Part shown: piece after piece, positions 25,051 through 45,100 of the stretch
Position numbering within the stretch: position 1 is the stretch's first letter
Layout: the number at the start of each line of letters is the position of its first letter
From: Otis tarda
Lineage: Eukaryota > Chordata > Aves > Otidiformes > Otididae
Direction of reading: 5' to 3'
DNA length: 64,000 nt
Assembly (NCBI GenBank): GCA_026413225.1
Contig: CM048554.1
Location: forward strand, 48,021,963 to 48,085,962
The notes under the pieces: model-generated
What the model was told of the DNA's origin: nothing
Database searches by the model: none
The model's input: only the letters and a program-made list of their open reading frames with translations
Position numbers and translations under genes: made by a program

Positions 25051-28000
25051 GAGAGGAAGGACAAGGATAAAGATAACACGTAAGCAATCTAAATAAATCC
25101 CACTTTCCACAGTATCAAATAAAAAATTTACCCCTAACGGACAGCAATCTGCTTCCAATTCAAAGCAGCCATCAGTTCCAGAAGCTTTTTACTTATCTCA
25201 AAGAGGCAAAACACCCAAATAAGATTTAGTGTTACTAGCATCTAATACCACTCCATCTTTCCAATTCTAATCCAATCCCTAATATGAAATAGACTATAAA
25301 GCAACCATTTAGCTACTCAAATAAATACCCTTTGCCGTCTCATCTGACTTTCTGCCTCAGATCGATACAAGTGTGCTGAATGGGTGAAAAAGAACAGAGT
25401 AACTGATCCCTGTCTCTGAAACATACTTCCCTTTATATGCAGTGTAAGTATCACTCTAACAGGAGCTTTCTGAAATAATTCAGAATCTAATATATTCAAT
25501 TAGCTCTCCTTCTTTGACAAAGGCTATCACCATGCATTATCACTGAAAGTGTAATTCAGCATTTTAATTCTTTTAGCCTTACGCAGATTGAATAGCTTAT
25601 GTAGACTACTGTTCTCTCTTTAACAGTATGATAAATCATGTCATGCTTTTCAAAGCTATGAAGAAGTAGCCCTGAAACCAAATAACACCCTTACTTATCT
25701 GTTACTTAGCAAAAAGACTAATCTGAACATTAGTAGTGCAGAAGAGAAGCTAAATGGCAACTTCACAGCCATAGTAGAACCCAGGGAGTAGGTGCTGGGC
25801 AGGGACACAGTAACGCATCCTCCTCTGGTATTCTCTTTCAGGACGGGCTGTCCATCAGCAGACAGCGTAGATGTCTCTGAGCCACCAAGGTGTACGAGCC
25901 TGGGGGAGACCAGGGAAGCAAGCAGAATTTAAAAGAACTAAACACCACAAGCCGGCTTGGAGCAGAGAAGGGAATTTAACTCTGAATGGGTTAAATGGCA
26001 TAAAAGTTCTGCAATGCCTATGTACAACACCAACACAATTTAAAAAATAGGGGATTTAGAGGAAAAAGGCAGCCTGCCCCTTGAGAGGCTAGCATAAGAG
26101 AGGCACTTCATTAGTAGCATGGAGGCTGGGTTTTTAAGGAGGAAAGCTAGAGAAACTCATATTTGATTGGAAAAATGGGAGGAAAAAAAAAAAAACCTTA
26201 GACAATACAGACAGACACCTTGAATCAAATCCTTAAGAGACTGAACAGGAAGTGCTTCTTTGCCTCCCTGGTTTGTATCTTGGCAGTCTGCTTTACCCCA
26301 GGAATCTGCTTTATCCTATTTGCATTTCCCCAAATACTCCTTCCACCTACCTGCTTGTTAAGGAGTAATTCCTGCCTGGCACAGCCCCTTGGGGCCATAC
26401 TGCAGTACAGAGGCACCTACAAAAGTCAGACGAGCAGCCCTCCTCCTCCGTGAGCACCTTTCCTTCCTTTGGCGTTCCCCTTCTTCCACAGGTCAAGGCC
26501 CCCAGGCTCCTTCTGAAGCTCCTAGCACTACCTAGGAGCCACACCAACAACTCCCCTATCCTTGCTCTAAGGAATTCTGGCAGCGTACAGCCCAGAGCAC
26601 ACATCTCCCCTGGGCTTTGCCCTGTTTCCCAGGGGTCCCTCATAAGGGGACAGCCAACCAAGTAAACCTCCACCATCACCACGGCCCCCAACCCAAGGCC
26701 CATGCTCCATCCCTCCCATTGTCCCACCTGGGTACAGTAACTCAACCACTTGATTCTTCCCCAGGAGTACCGATAAGGAGTCACCCAGTCCAGAGGGTCT
26801 CCCTAATCCCTTCTCGTCTACTTTCATCATGTCCAAGAACCACAATTTGCTGACATTCCCCCTATGCCTGGATCATACTCTGTGATACTTAGCTGCTTTG
26901 TTATAGGCATTACATAGAAAGTAGGTTATGACTGCTTTAATTTTAATTAGCCACAGAAAAATATTCATGCATTACCAGACCTATCAATAGACTTACACGC
27001 AAAACACAGTATTGCCTAAGTGGACAGATCCAAATAACAGTGGTGAACTCCTCACCGTTTCAAACAGATTTCATATTATACAGCTGTTCACAGTTTAAAA
27101 GACTTTTAAAATTATCTTTTCCAGTTTGCAAAATTAATCTAACCCAAAATCTTTCTTTATAGCCCCCTGTTTATTCCATAAAACTATAAATATGATAATT
27201 TATTCCCTTACCCCTCATTGCAAGCAAATGATAAAACAAGTCTAGGGAAGTTGCATTTTCAGTGTAGCTACATCAATAATTCCTAGATAGCCAATTCATA
27301 TTAGCATGAGAGATTATTCCACTAATAAGGTTTAAATTAATCTATTGCAAAAGTACTGCCTCAGAGAGTTGCCAACAATCCAACTAGCAACACATTCATT
27401 TTTTCCTCTCTGAACTCACTGTTTACTTTACAGTTACATTATCCTCACTTAGCACTAAATAGCTTAATTTACTTCTATTACTTCTGTATTGTGTTTTTTC
27501 TAGGACTTCTGTTTCATCATAAATTTTGTCCTTTCAAAGCTGTGTATCTTCTTTGCCTACATGCTAGCTTCTCTCTTATTCATCCACTTAAGTGAACACT
27601 AGATCATTTATATTGAATACATCTTTCCTGATGATCTTTTACTATGCATTTATTTCTCTTCTACCTCAACTAATAAGAGTGATATATGATTCTCAATTTC
27701 ACATCAGCCAAAAATTGATCATAGTGTTCCATTCAAATACAGATAGCAATTACAACCTCAAACTCCCTGTTTCAGAGATTTATATGGTGGTGACATCACT
27801 GGATTCCACTCCTACCATGAGATTTCACAACAGTGTCATATGTAATAAGTCAATTTTTTTCCAATATAAATTATATCATATGGTATTATGGCTGAAAACC
27901 ACAGAATAAAATTGCTCAAGCTGACACTGTAAAAATATGCTTCCATTTGCCTTTGAAATTCAAAGTCTTAAATTGCATTGTTCTTGGCAAAAATTGTGGA

Positions 28001-29514
28001 ATTTTCTTTAAGACTGTTTTTTATTAAATCTAATGATTGATGTCAAAACTCAAAAAGATAACATTATCTGCCAAAGTAGGTGGTATTTCCTTAAGTGAGG
28101 AATAATACTGATTACTGTAAAGGACTACTGTCAAATTTTATTGTGATAATTCAAATTCAAAAGAGACTAATACCATGTTTTAAAGACTGTGTAAATTTTA
28201 GATCAATATTTTCTTACTCAAACCATACTACAGCATGATGTATTGTCTTAACAGTAGAAAGTCTAAGCCTAGCATTAAGTTCATTCATCAACCAGTGGAA
28301 TATTTTCTTTTCTTTAAATTCTATGGCAGATCAAGAAAGTAATTCATATTTAACTGTATAAATAGCTTCCTATATAGAAAAGCGAGGAGAAACACTTACA
28401 ACTTTTCTTTCATTTGGGTAACAACGGAAATTTCTCTCCAGCTATTTGTTCCTTCATTTGTTGAATTCTGTTCATGTCTGAATATGAGATGCTGTACTGT
28501 CGCTTTGAGCACAGCACTTGAGAACAGAAGCTTCATACATTCTCATATTTAATTCTATGGCCTTGAACAAAGACATTAATGTTTTTTCTTTCCTCCTCCA
28601 TCTGTAGGATGTGGCTATTCATACTTAAGTGCCTCTTGTATTAATTGTAGTTGCATTGATTAATAGTTAATGAATTCAAAGTATTTTTGTGGACAAAAAT
28701 ATTCTCAACAGTGCAGAGAGGAAACTGGAATTTCAATTATATTCAAAAATGTGAACTGAAAATATACTAATGTTCCAAACTGCAACAAACCCAAAGAATT
28801 TTGACATTGCCTGAAAAACACAAAAGTTACACTCAATTTTGTTTCAAGAAAATATTTTCCACTATATATTAAAAAGGAATAATTAAGTAAATTGCAAAAC
28901 AAAAAGTCGCTTCAAAATAGAAAAAAAAATCAATATCACAATTTTTTAAAATTAGTGTCTGCTTGTCAAAAATATTGATCTACTCTAGTTTCATGTTATA
29001 CTTAGTCTTATATCAGTCTTATATCACTTTAAAGATTACAAAAATGGCTTCACTATTAATCTATCAGGAGCTAAGTGACGGCACAGTCCCAAAATTACCC
29101 AGAGCCAAAAAGCTTCAACATCCTATATACACAGCTTCTTACTTCTTCAGCTCCAAGTCTTGTTTCCCCTGCAAATCAATTCATCATATCCATCACAGTA
29201 ATTACAGCATTCTTAAAAACAAACTGACTTCTCAAGTTAGATCCTCCATGATATTGTCAGTGTCTTCAGTGATGATTCTTTTAACAGAGAATGACAGCAG
29301 GCAGAAAAAAACAGTGAGCTTCCACCTGCCCCAGGCCCCTTCACTATAGGGACAGCAACAAAGCCAGGATTTTACTTCTTCTTGTTTGAAATAATATATG
29401 GAAATCACTGAAATAGAAATGGAGCAATTCATAGTCTTCATCTCATTTTATCACCACTGTTGATACTGGCTATCATTTAATCTCTGGTAATTTTTTAAGA
29501 GTATTCACATTCCC

Positions 29515-29600
29515 AGAGCCATGGTCACCTTGGAGTCTTATGGCTCCAAGGAGCCACCTTGGAGCCATGGTCCAAGGCGTGGTCACCTTGGAGTCTTAAG
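29515..29600. repeat. Cluster of nested inverted and direct repeats
   Basis: A 19-bp direct repeat TGGTCACCTTGGAGTCTTA occurs at 29522-29540 and 29580-29598. Between the copies lie the inverted pairs TGGCTCC/GGAGCCA (29541-29556) and ATGGCTCCAA/TTGGAGCCAT, so CCTTGGAGCC and its complement are repeated several times within 85 bases. Confidence 0.85.
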
Positions 29601-30517
29601 GGAATTCCTTTTAGTAAAAATCAAAGGGACGCACAGATAATAATCCAGTTTGGCTACTTATAACTTGAGCAGTGCAGCCTCGCAGCTGACTTAATCCAAA
29701 CTGTGAAGTAATATGGTGTGTAATTCAGGGTGAGACAGATAAAATTTAAACCAGCAGGTTTGACAGAAAGGGAGTTGAACCACAAGGAAATGCTCTACAC
29801 AACAGAGAAGAAGATACAAGGCAAAGCCTTTCTACTTTCAAGACTCCTTGAATGTCACTTTTTCGATTTTTCTTTCTTCTTTAACAACAGGTTATCTTTC
29901 TCTCTGAAGGCAGTCCATGAAACAGTGATCAGCATGTACTGTCCTAAATCCCCACCAGATGTGCGCTGCATTATTCTGCTGGCATTGCCCCTCAGGTCCT
30001 GTAAACTAGTCTAGGAGCCCTTAATAGAGGTACAGCAATTTACATCAGTGGAAACACTGCTCTAAATGACCCTACAATGATTTATACCAGCTAAATGTCA
30101 GAACCTACTAGGGGAAATAGAGACAAACAGTCTTGAAAGGATAGCATCACGAAAAATGTTTTTTCCTTGGGCATGCTAGGTAGACTAACTAAAACTAACA
30201 GTTATACTGATTAAGGAGGCTGTTGAAGAGCCATAGGAAAACTGAAGTACCAATCAGCTCCTCATTGTTACAAGGCAACACTGAGACAGAGAACCTGGAA
30301 AAATTGAAAGTCACACAACAAGAATTTCTCTGCAGGATTGCTGCCATGAGTCTGGGAGCGCCTGTGCTCAGCTGAAGGGCTGTCACAGCCACTGGGATAG
30401 ACATTTCCTCAGGGATGTTCTGCAGGTCACATCACCAGCCTACAGTTACAAATGTTCCTCCAGTAAAATCATCAGCAGGTTGCTACTATCTGCAGTGGGT
30501 GAGAAAGGCTTCCTTCC

Positions 30518-30519
30518 TT

Positions 30520-30551
<32 letters not shown>

Positions 30552-30554
30552 TTT
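30518..30554. repeat. Pyrimidine and poly(T) tract
   Basis: CTTTT units run into a T run of about 18 bases. On the minus strand this is an A-rich tract with AAAAG units. Confidence 0.85.
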
Positions 30555-31427
30555 AAATCTTTCAGTCTAAATGTCAGAATCTGACATATGGCCACTCCTT
30601 CCATTGCTTTATCAGTGCCATGGCAAAGTAATATGTGAAAGCCCTGCACAGTAATCTGCAGCCTGGGTCCTTTTTATGACAAACAAATATTTAAGGACAG
30701 GTCTCACAAGACATTTTTGTTTGATCTCATTTGTGTTATTTCAATCTGTAGCTTTATATAAAATGAAAGCTTCTCTAGGGCATTAAATATCAAATAACAT
30801 CATGTTTTTTCCGCTGCATTCAATAGGTTGCCTACTTGTCCTCAAGTCATTGAAAAAAAATACTTAAAATACTTTACATTTTATAGAAACCTGGGTAGTG
30901 TATTTTTACAAAAGTAACACAGTTTTATGTTGTTACTCTGATATACCACTTGGCATAATTTTCTTTTAATAGCTAGGTTGTCCTTTATAACATGGGTATA
31001 TTTTAAAGGAACTCATAAAAATTAAATTTTGCAGGCTAAAAATTAAATACCAAGCACTAGGATGTGTCAGATATAAATACAGACACATAATAGTTGATGG
31101 TACAGATTTTATAGCATGTAATTAAAAAGTGGACTACTGGAATCCTCTTTAAGATTTTATTAACAATTCATTAACTCTCTGAACTATTTAGGCGTGGAAC
31201 CTTAATATATTTAGTTCAGGAATATTTTCTTGGCAGCCCAATCCAGTAGGGGAATAAGCAGTTAAAACAGGGTAGCACTGTGTTTTTAAGTGTCTGAATG
31301 TTAGCTCTTTTGCTGGTTTGTGATCTGTTCCCAAAGCATTGAGAATTAAGGAGGAGTCTAGATTTCCAGATTTCTCCCTACCCTTTCTTCTAATTACAGA
31401 ATTACCAAACCAGCATCTTCAGTTGAT

Positions 31428-31499
31428 CCACCTTCCTCTAAAACAACTGTTGCCAAACAATGCCCACCTTCCTCTAAAACAACTGTTGCCAAACAATGC
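31428..31499. repeat. 36-bp tandem duplication
   Basis: Two copies of a 36-bp unit starting CCACCTTCCTCTAAAACAAC lie head to tail (31428-31463 and 31464-31499) with no difference visible, which points to a recent event. The unit is a multiple of three but lies in an intron, so this has no coding meaning. Confidence 0.92.
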
Positions 31500-32012
31500 C
31501 GCATGGATCACCGGACACTCACACAGTACTTTCTGATGGTCTAAGAAGGTATAACGAGCCACTGCCTGACTCTGCCATCTGCTACATTGTACTAGAAGCA
31601 GCTGAGAAAACTGTATTACACTTCCCAGTTGTTCATGTGAATAATTGCCATCAGTGGACGTACCCTGTTCAGTCAACAGGGAAAGCAAGAGAACCCTGCC
31701 CCAAGAAATCATCTCAATGCACCAGTTCAAGCTATTCATGGTAAGTCAGATGAAGCAGTTTTCCTCAGTGCTGTACAGAGGTTCTGCTGTTTGCTTCTGC
31801 CTGTCCTCCTGACTCTGAGGATGCAGAATGAAGGAAAATAAACATGTATTTCTGACACCAAAAACCTCAACCTCTCCCAGTACGGTTAAACATGGACCCT
31901 CCTAGCTAAGACTCATAAGCAAACTTCTGCGTGCCCTGAGGACAGCTACTAGAGACATACGTACACTGACTCAATGTATTTAAAAGCATACATTTCTTTC
32001 TTCTCTCTCTCA

Positions 32013-39951
<7,939 letters not shown>

Positions 39952-41904
39952 TTAAGAAAACATGCAAGATCATACACGTTACCAAAAAAAAGCTGCAAGT
40001 GTACCACATAAAGCCTCTCATAACTAAAAAAAAAAAAAAAGAGAGAGAGAAAAAAAGTTAAAACATAACAATCTGCTTTAATACTGACCACAAGAGAGTA
40101 TAATTTAACCAAGTACCAGATAAAAGCAAGTCACAAAATAGGTATCAGGGTGGTAAAGTAATAAAGCTCATGAGTGCAGTGACATAAAAGTCCACTTTAC
40201 AGTAATCTTCTATTAAATCCAACGCCAGATTTGGATCTCACAGTACTGCAGAACACACTCAAGACTCATCAAGATGTAAGACTAGAATCATACCCAATGA
40301 AAATTACAATTGCCTGCAACAGAAGTTAATCTGTCCTCAGATGTATCAAGCATAGACCTGGCATAAGCAGAGAAACATATATACATAAGATAATAAAAAG
40401 CAGAGCAGACAAAGCAAAACAAAATAATTAATGTTATCCTCTCTAAACAAAAGGGAGAAATAAACAAACAGATTTTCTCAAACTCTAATAAAACATTTAT
40501 CGGCTTCTGGCAGAGAAGTCATATGCTGAACTTTAATTCAGAAATTTTTTTACTGTCATTTCAAATACCCCTCAAAACAGAAGACCTTGAATGACAGTCA
40601 CAAGAGCTAGTTTCAACTATAACCTTTATAAGCAGTACTTTGCCATAACAGAAAGTCAGGCAGAGTATACATCTGGATATTTTTGGTACTCTGAAAGGCA
40701 ACTGTCAGAGCATTTAGTCCCAATTTTGAAAAATGCTAGCACCACCTGGAAACTGTTGAGCAGTCTCACCTCCTACTCCAACTGAGGATGCTCAGCACTT
40801 TGCAGATTCAGTTCTTAAAGGGAACCTGGTTCTGGAAAAAGTTCCCTCCACATTATGGTTTTATCACCAAGAGAAATGATACTATTAGCAGTGACTGTTT
40901 TTAAAGACCAGTCTGAAGTTTAGTCTGCAAATAATCAACGACAAGTTCAGGGGTATGGGTGGTTAAAATATTACTCAGTACTTTGAACATATCCTTGCTT
41001 GACATCTCACTTTGATGGAGCTTGCAGGAACATATTTGGTAATTTGAGAGGTAAGCAAAAAAATAAAGGAATTACATGGATCCGGTATTGAACAAGATCT
41101 TCCAGGGCAGACCTGAAAAGAAAGTTTAACATTTTCTCCTTTATGAATATGCAAAATGGTACATTTGTTAAAGAGAAGAACCAAATTCATCAGACCTCTC
41201 CAAAATCAAGAATAAAACTGAATATCTTCTTATGCCTTAAAGTATGTTTTAAAGCAAGTCTGTCACCAGTAATTTAATAGTCAAGTTGAGCAGAATTAGC
41301 CAACACTTTCAGGCAGCATTCAGCAACAAGTAGACTGAACGATTTCCATCCAGGAAGGCAGATCTTTCCAATAAACTCATGTAAGATTAGCTACTATACT
41401 AAAGGATGATTTCTCAGAGAAATAAATTAACATGACAGAACCTCAAGTGAGGTCAGTTTGTATCTGTTATAAACCTGACCCAAAGCACTTGATTTCTCAC
41501 AGTACAGTCCCGTGGAAAGTGGTGGGTTTTGGTGATTTAGGGTTGTTTTTTTTTTTAAGATACATTTGTAAATTAGTATTCTTTCTCTACTGCACATGAA
41601 GAAATCCAACTACAACTGACAGGCTAAGGCTTGAAGGCCTTACTACCTTCTGACTAAAGCCAGTAGAGGTCAATATAATGGATCAGGTGGGAGAAACCAT
41701 TCATAATGGCCAATCTTCAGTTGATATAAATCAGACTAGCTTTTGTAAAGCCAACACAGCTACAGCAATTTACATGAACCCAAAACTTTGCTTTCGCAGA
41801 ACTTATATTCCACCACTGCTATGTTTTCTTCCAATTTTACAGAACCATGGCAGAAGGCTACCAGCATCTGCATATTTTCAGCGATGTAAATCCAGAGGGA
41901 TGAT

Positions 41905-42115
41905 GCCCGAGGGTGGGGGGGGATTGTTCCAAGAGGAAGTAAGCAACAGCCGCGTTTTGCGGATGCGGGAGAGGGCTGCCGGTACGGCGGGGCCGTGGTG
42001 CTGGCCATGGTGCTGAAGCGAAGCCGCCCTCCGCCACGCCGGCTGCGGCCCAGCAGGGCTGGTTTGCAAACGGTAGCCCCGGCGATAAATAAAACAAACA
42101 AACAAACAAAAAGAC
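41905..42115 (+). other. CpG-dense islet followed by an (AAAC)-rich tail
   Basis: I count about 18 CpG dinucleotides in roughly 180 bases (41905-42085), in surroundings that are AT-rich and CpG-poor. It is followed at once by AATAAATAAAAC and repeats of AAAC to about 42112. The order of GC-rich body, AATAAA and A-rich tail on the plus strand is what a retroposed transcript end would look like. A small CpG island or internal promoter is the alternative. I recognise no protein in it. Confidence 0.55.
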
Positions 42116-45100
42116 GACAGAGTTCAAGCTTCACATGGGAACTCGAAATCTGCCTCCCTTACCAGACACAATGTTTTTAACGACAGCTAACACAGAGAGC
42201 CCCTTTTACTAACTCAAAACAGATTGATGGGTACGGCATTTTCCTGGAAGATTCAAAATTTGGTTCAAAACCAGAAGACAAACTTGGAGTGTGTAATTTC
42301 TTCCCGTTGTGGAGTTTTCTAAGAATTGGGCTATTCAGACATAAACAGAGAGGAGGAAAAGGAAGCATCTCGCCCGAGCTTTCTTGCACAAAAGCACTGC
42401 TAGACATCTCTGTGGCATTGTTTGTGGCTATAAATGCTGAGCACCTTCAGGTACCTCCCCTTCTTCCCAAGAGAGTCATCTCCTTTGCAAAGGTACAGCT
42501 TAAACGATTCCTCTGTCATCAGCATCCTCTAAGCTTGTCCTAAGCACCTCCCCTGCTCTACATGTTGCAAATCTCATTCCTGGTGCATAAATGGTACACG
42601 AATGAATTGTTCCCATGACCACAAGATGTCTTACCACATACTCCAAACTCTCATCTAAAATCGATCTAACTGTATAGACCAGAGACTGTGTTAAGAGGCA
42701 GGGCTTTTTAGCTTGGCTTTTGAACCAGTGCTGACCTAAATATGGCAGGGTGGGCGTATATATCCTAATTCTCTCCATACATTGGGTACAGCACATGTGA
42801 GCTCAGTTTGGAGTTACATAAGCAATTGTGTGATGAAATGCCTAAAACCAGGCACTAAATCACGGTGCGCATGTCCCAGGTGTATGAATCTTGTCTCTTT
42901 TTTTTTTTTTGTCAAAGGAAGATAAAAATGTGCAAACTTTGAAGTATAATTATAGTAGACCTGCAGATTGTGCCATAGGAAAATGAAAATGAGAGAGAAT
43001 GCCAGTACTAATCCTATCAAATGATAACTTCTCCAACACTGCTTGAAAAGACAACAGTACCTGTTAAATTTATTGCAATTTTTCCTCCAGAAGCCTAAGG
43101 ACAGACACAGCCTACAGCAAATCATATATTTATCCAGTGAAGACAGGTCAAATAATGAACTTAAGCTACAGGAGAGAATAAAAACATTAAATTCTAAGGG
43201 TCATGGAGATTATTACAGGAGGAAGATGGAGTTTTCGAAGACCAAATCCAGCTCTCAGAATGGCGTAACTATATAATTATGTTATTCTTGCTATGACAGG
43301 GGACCAGATGACATTGAATAGGAGTTCTCTTTCAACACAAGCAGTTGGTATATCCCAGCAACTATTTTTCTCTGGAAACAGAGAAAAGGTAAAGTAATTT
43401 GAAATCTAATGACCCTAGGTGATTCTCATATAGGCGTATATATTCCTCAGACAAGAGCTCACATAGAGAATACAGCCTGGAATTCAGGAACCAAACATAA
43501 AGCTACATGTCAGCCTCATGGATGTGCTTGCCTGTGCCTCTGTCTTTGATTCCAACCCATTTCTATCATTGTTTGGTCTCCTTTTTCAGTTCTGCAAACA
43601 GAAAACATCATTGTTTCAGAAAACATCATGCAGGAACAGAGCAATGAAAAGGCACTAAAGCATCTCCACCTTCAAAATGATGAAGAGCCTTCCAGATTAA
43701 CAGCACCTATTTCAGCTGTGCTGCATTCCATTATGCTCTTTCAGTTTTCCACCATTTCATTCCAAAAAGCTGAATAGAAACTGCTTCTGAAAACACCCAA
43801 GAAGACAAGATGCCTACAACAGGGACAAAAGCTGTCCCCTGTGCTTTGTTTCATGGGGAAACATGGCATTGAAACGCACCTTTCTGGTGTGATGTTTAAC
43901 TTATCAAGACTTCTTTAAGGGCTGAAGCTTCATTTAACAATGCTCTTAAGCCGAAAAAAACTGATTTTCTGCTTTTGAGGTGAACATGATCTGTTGATCC
44001 ACAACAACATTTATTATTTATTTGTAAGTAGTTATTTATTTCCTACCACTCTCCTCAATTTTATCATGATGACTCATAAATGCAAACATTAGGAACTGTG
44101 GCAATTACAGAACCCTTGTTATCAAGTTGCTGATCCATGACTGGACCTAGAACAAGGAGCCACCACCTGCAAGAGAATAAGCTCATTTGGTCATGGATCT
44201 GTTGTTCACATAGAACTGTGTAAATGTGAGTAAATCAGGATTCTAGCAGTTCTTGCCTTTACTCAAACCACCTTTGTTTTCTTGCACAAAGATCCCTGCT
44301 TACATCCATGCTGCCTCTCTGCAGTCTTAATGCTCCTTTCCCTTTGAAACTTCACAACTAAAACTGTCTTATTTTTCCATCTGGACTGGGAAGGCATACC
44401 AAACTTTTTTAGTATACTCATCACTTCCCTTTCATTTGTTTCCTTTTTTAAGAAAACATTTCATCTAGATGAAAGTAGAGTATAACTTAATCAAAATATT
44501 TCAAACACTGGCTCTGCTCATATAAATACATCTTTAAAAACAGAACAAAAAAAAATAGATAGCAACAAAAAAAAAAACAGAAACAAAAAGGAAAAAAAAG
44601 GAAACACTTGGAGTTCTCCCTGAATTAAGATGAAAGAGGCAATCAAAATTTTATTTTTTTTGTGTAGCCCTGCTTGTGATGCAAAGGACAGCTTAGCTGC
44701 AAAATGAAATAAAGCTACTTCTGTAGAGGAGATGATAACTGATGATTGCGACAAAGCACAGGAGGTTACAATAGCTAGGAGGCTAACAACCATTCTCCTA
44801 TACGATTCAGTGATGCTGAATTTGATCGCCTTTTTTTGTATAAAAACAAAGTATCAAAAGCAAAAAGTAGGATCCAAAGCATAATTTCCAAACTTTTATA
44901 AAGCAGCATAGATACATCTGAGTATGTTCACATTGTATTCATACATGCAAAACCTAGTCAGGCAAACTTTTTACTACCTACTCAGAGTGCAGATTCTATT
45001 TGTCTGCACATATTATTGTTTTCATAAAGTGATGCATTTCACTTCATACTCTATTCTCAAACATTTCATACTTGGTGTGTTAGATATCAAACCAAAAAAG

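Noticed and set aside
26347-26845. Overlapping open frames on both strands (up to 145 codons)
   Set aside because: Local GC richness lowers stop frequency; no family, splice pattern or promoter supports a gene.
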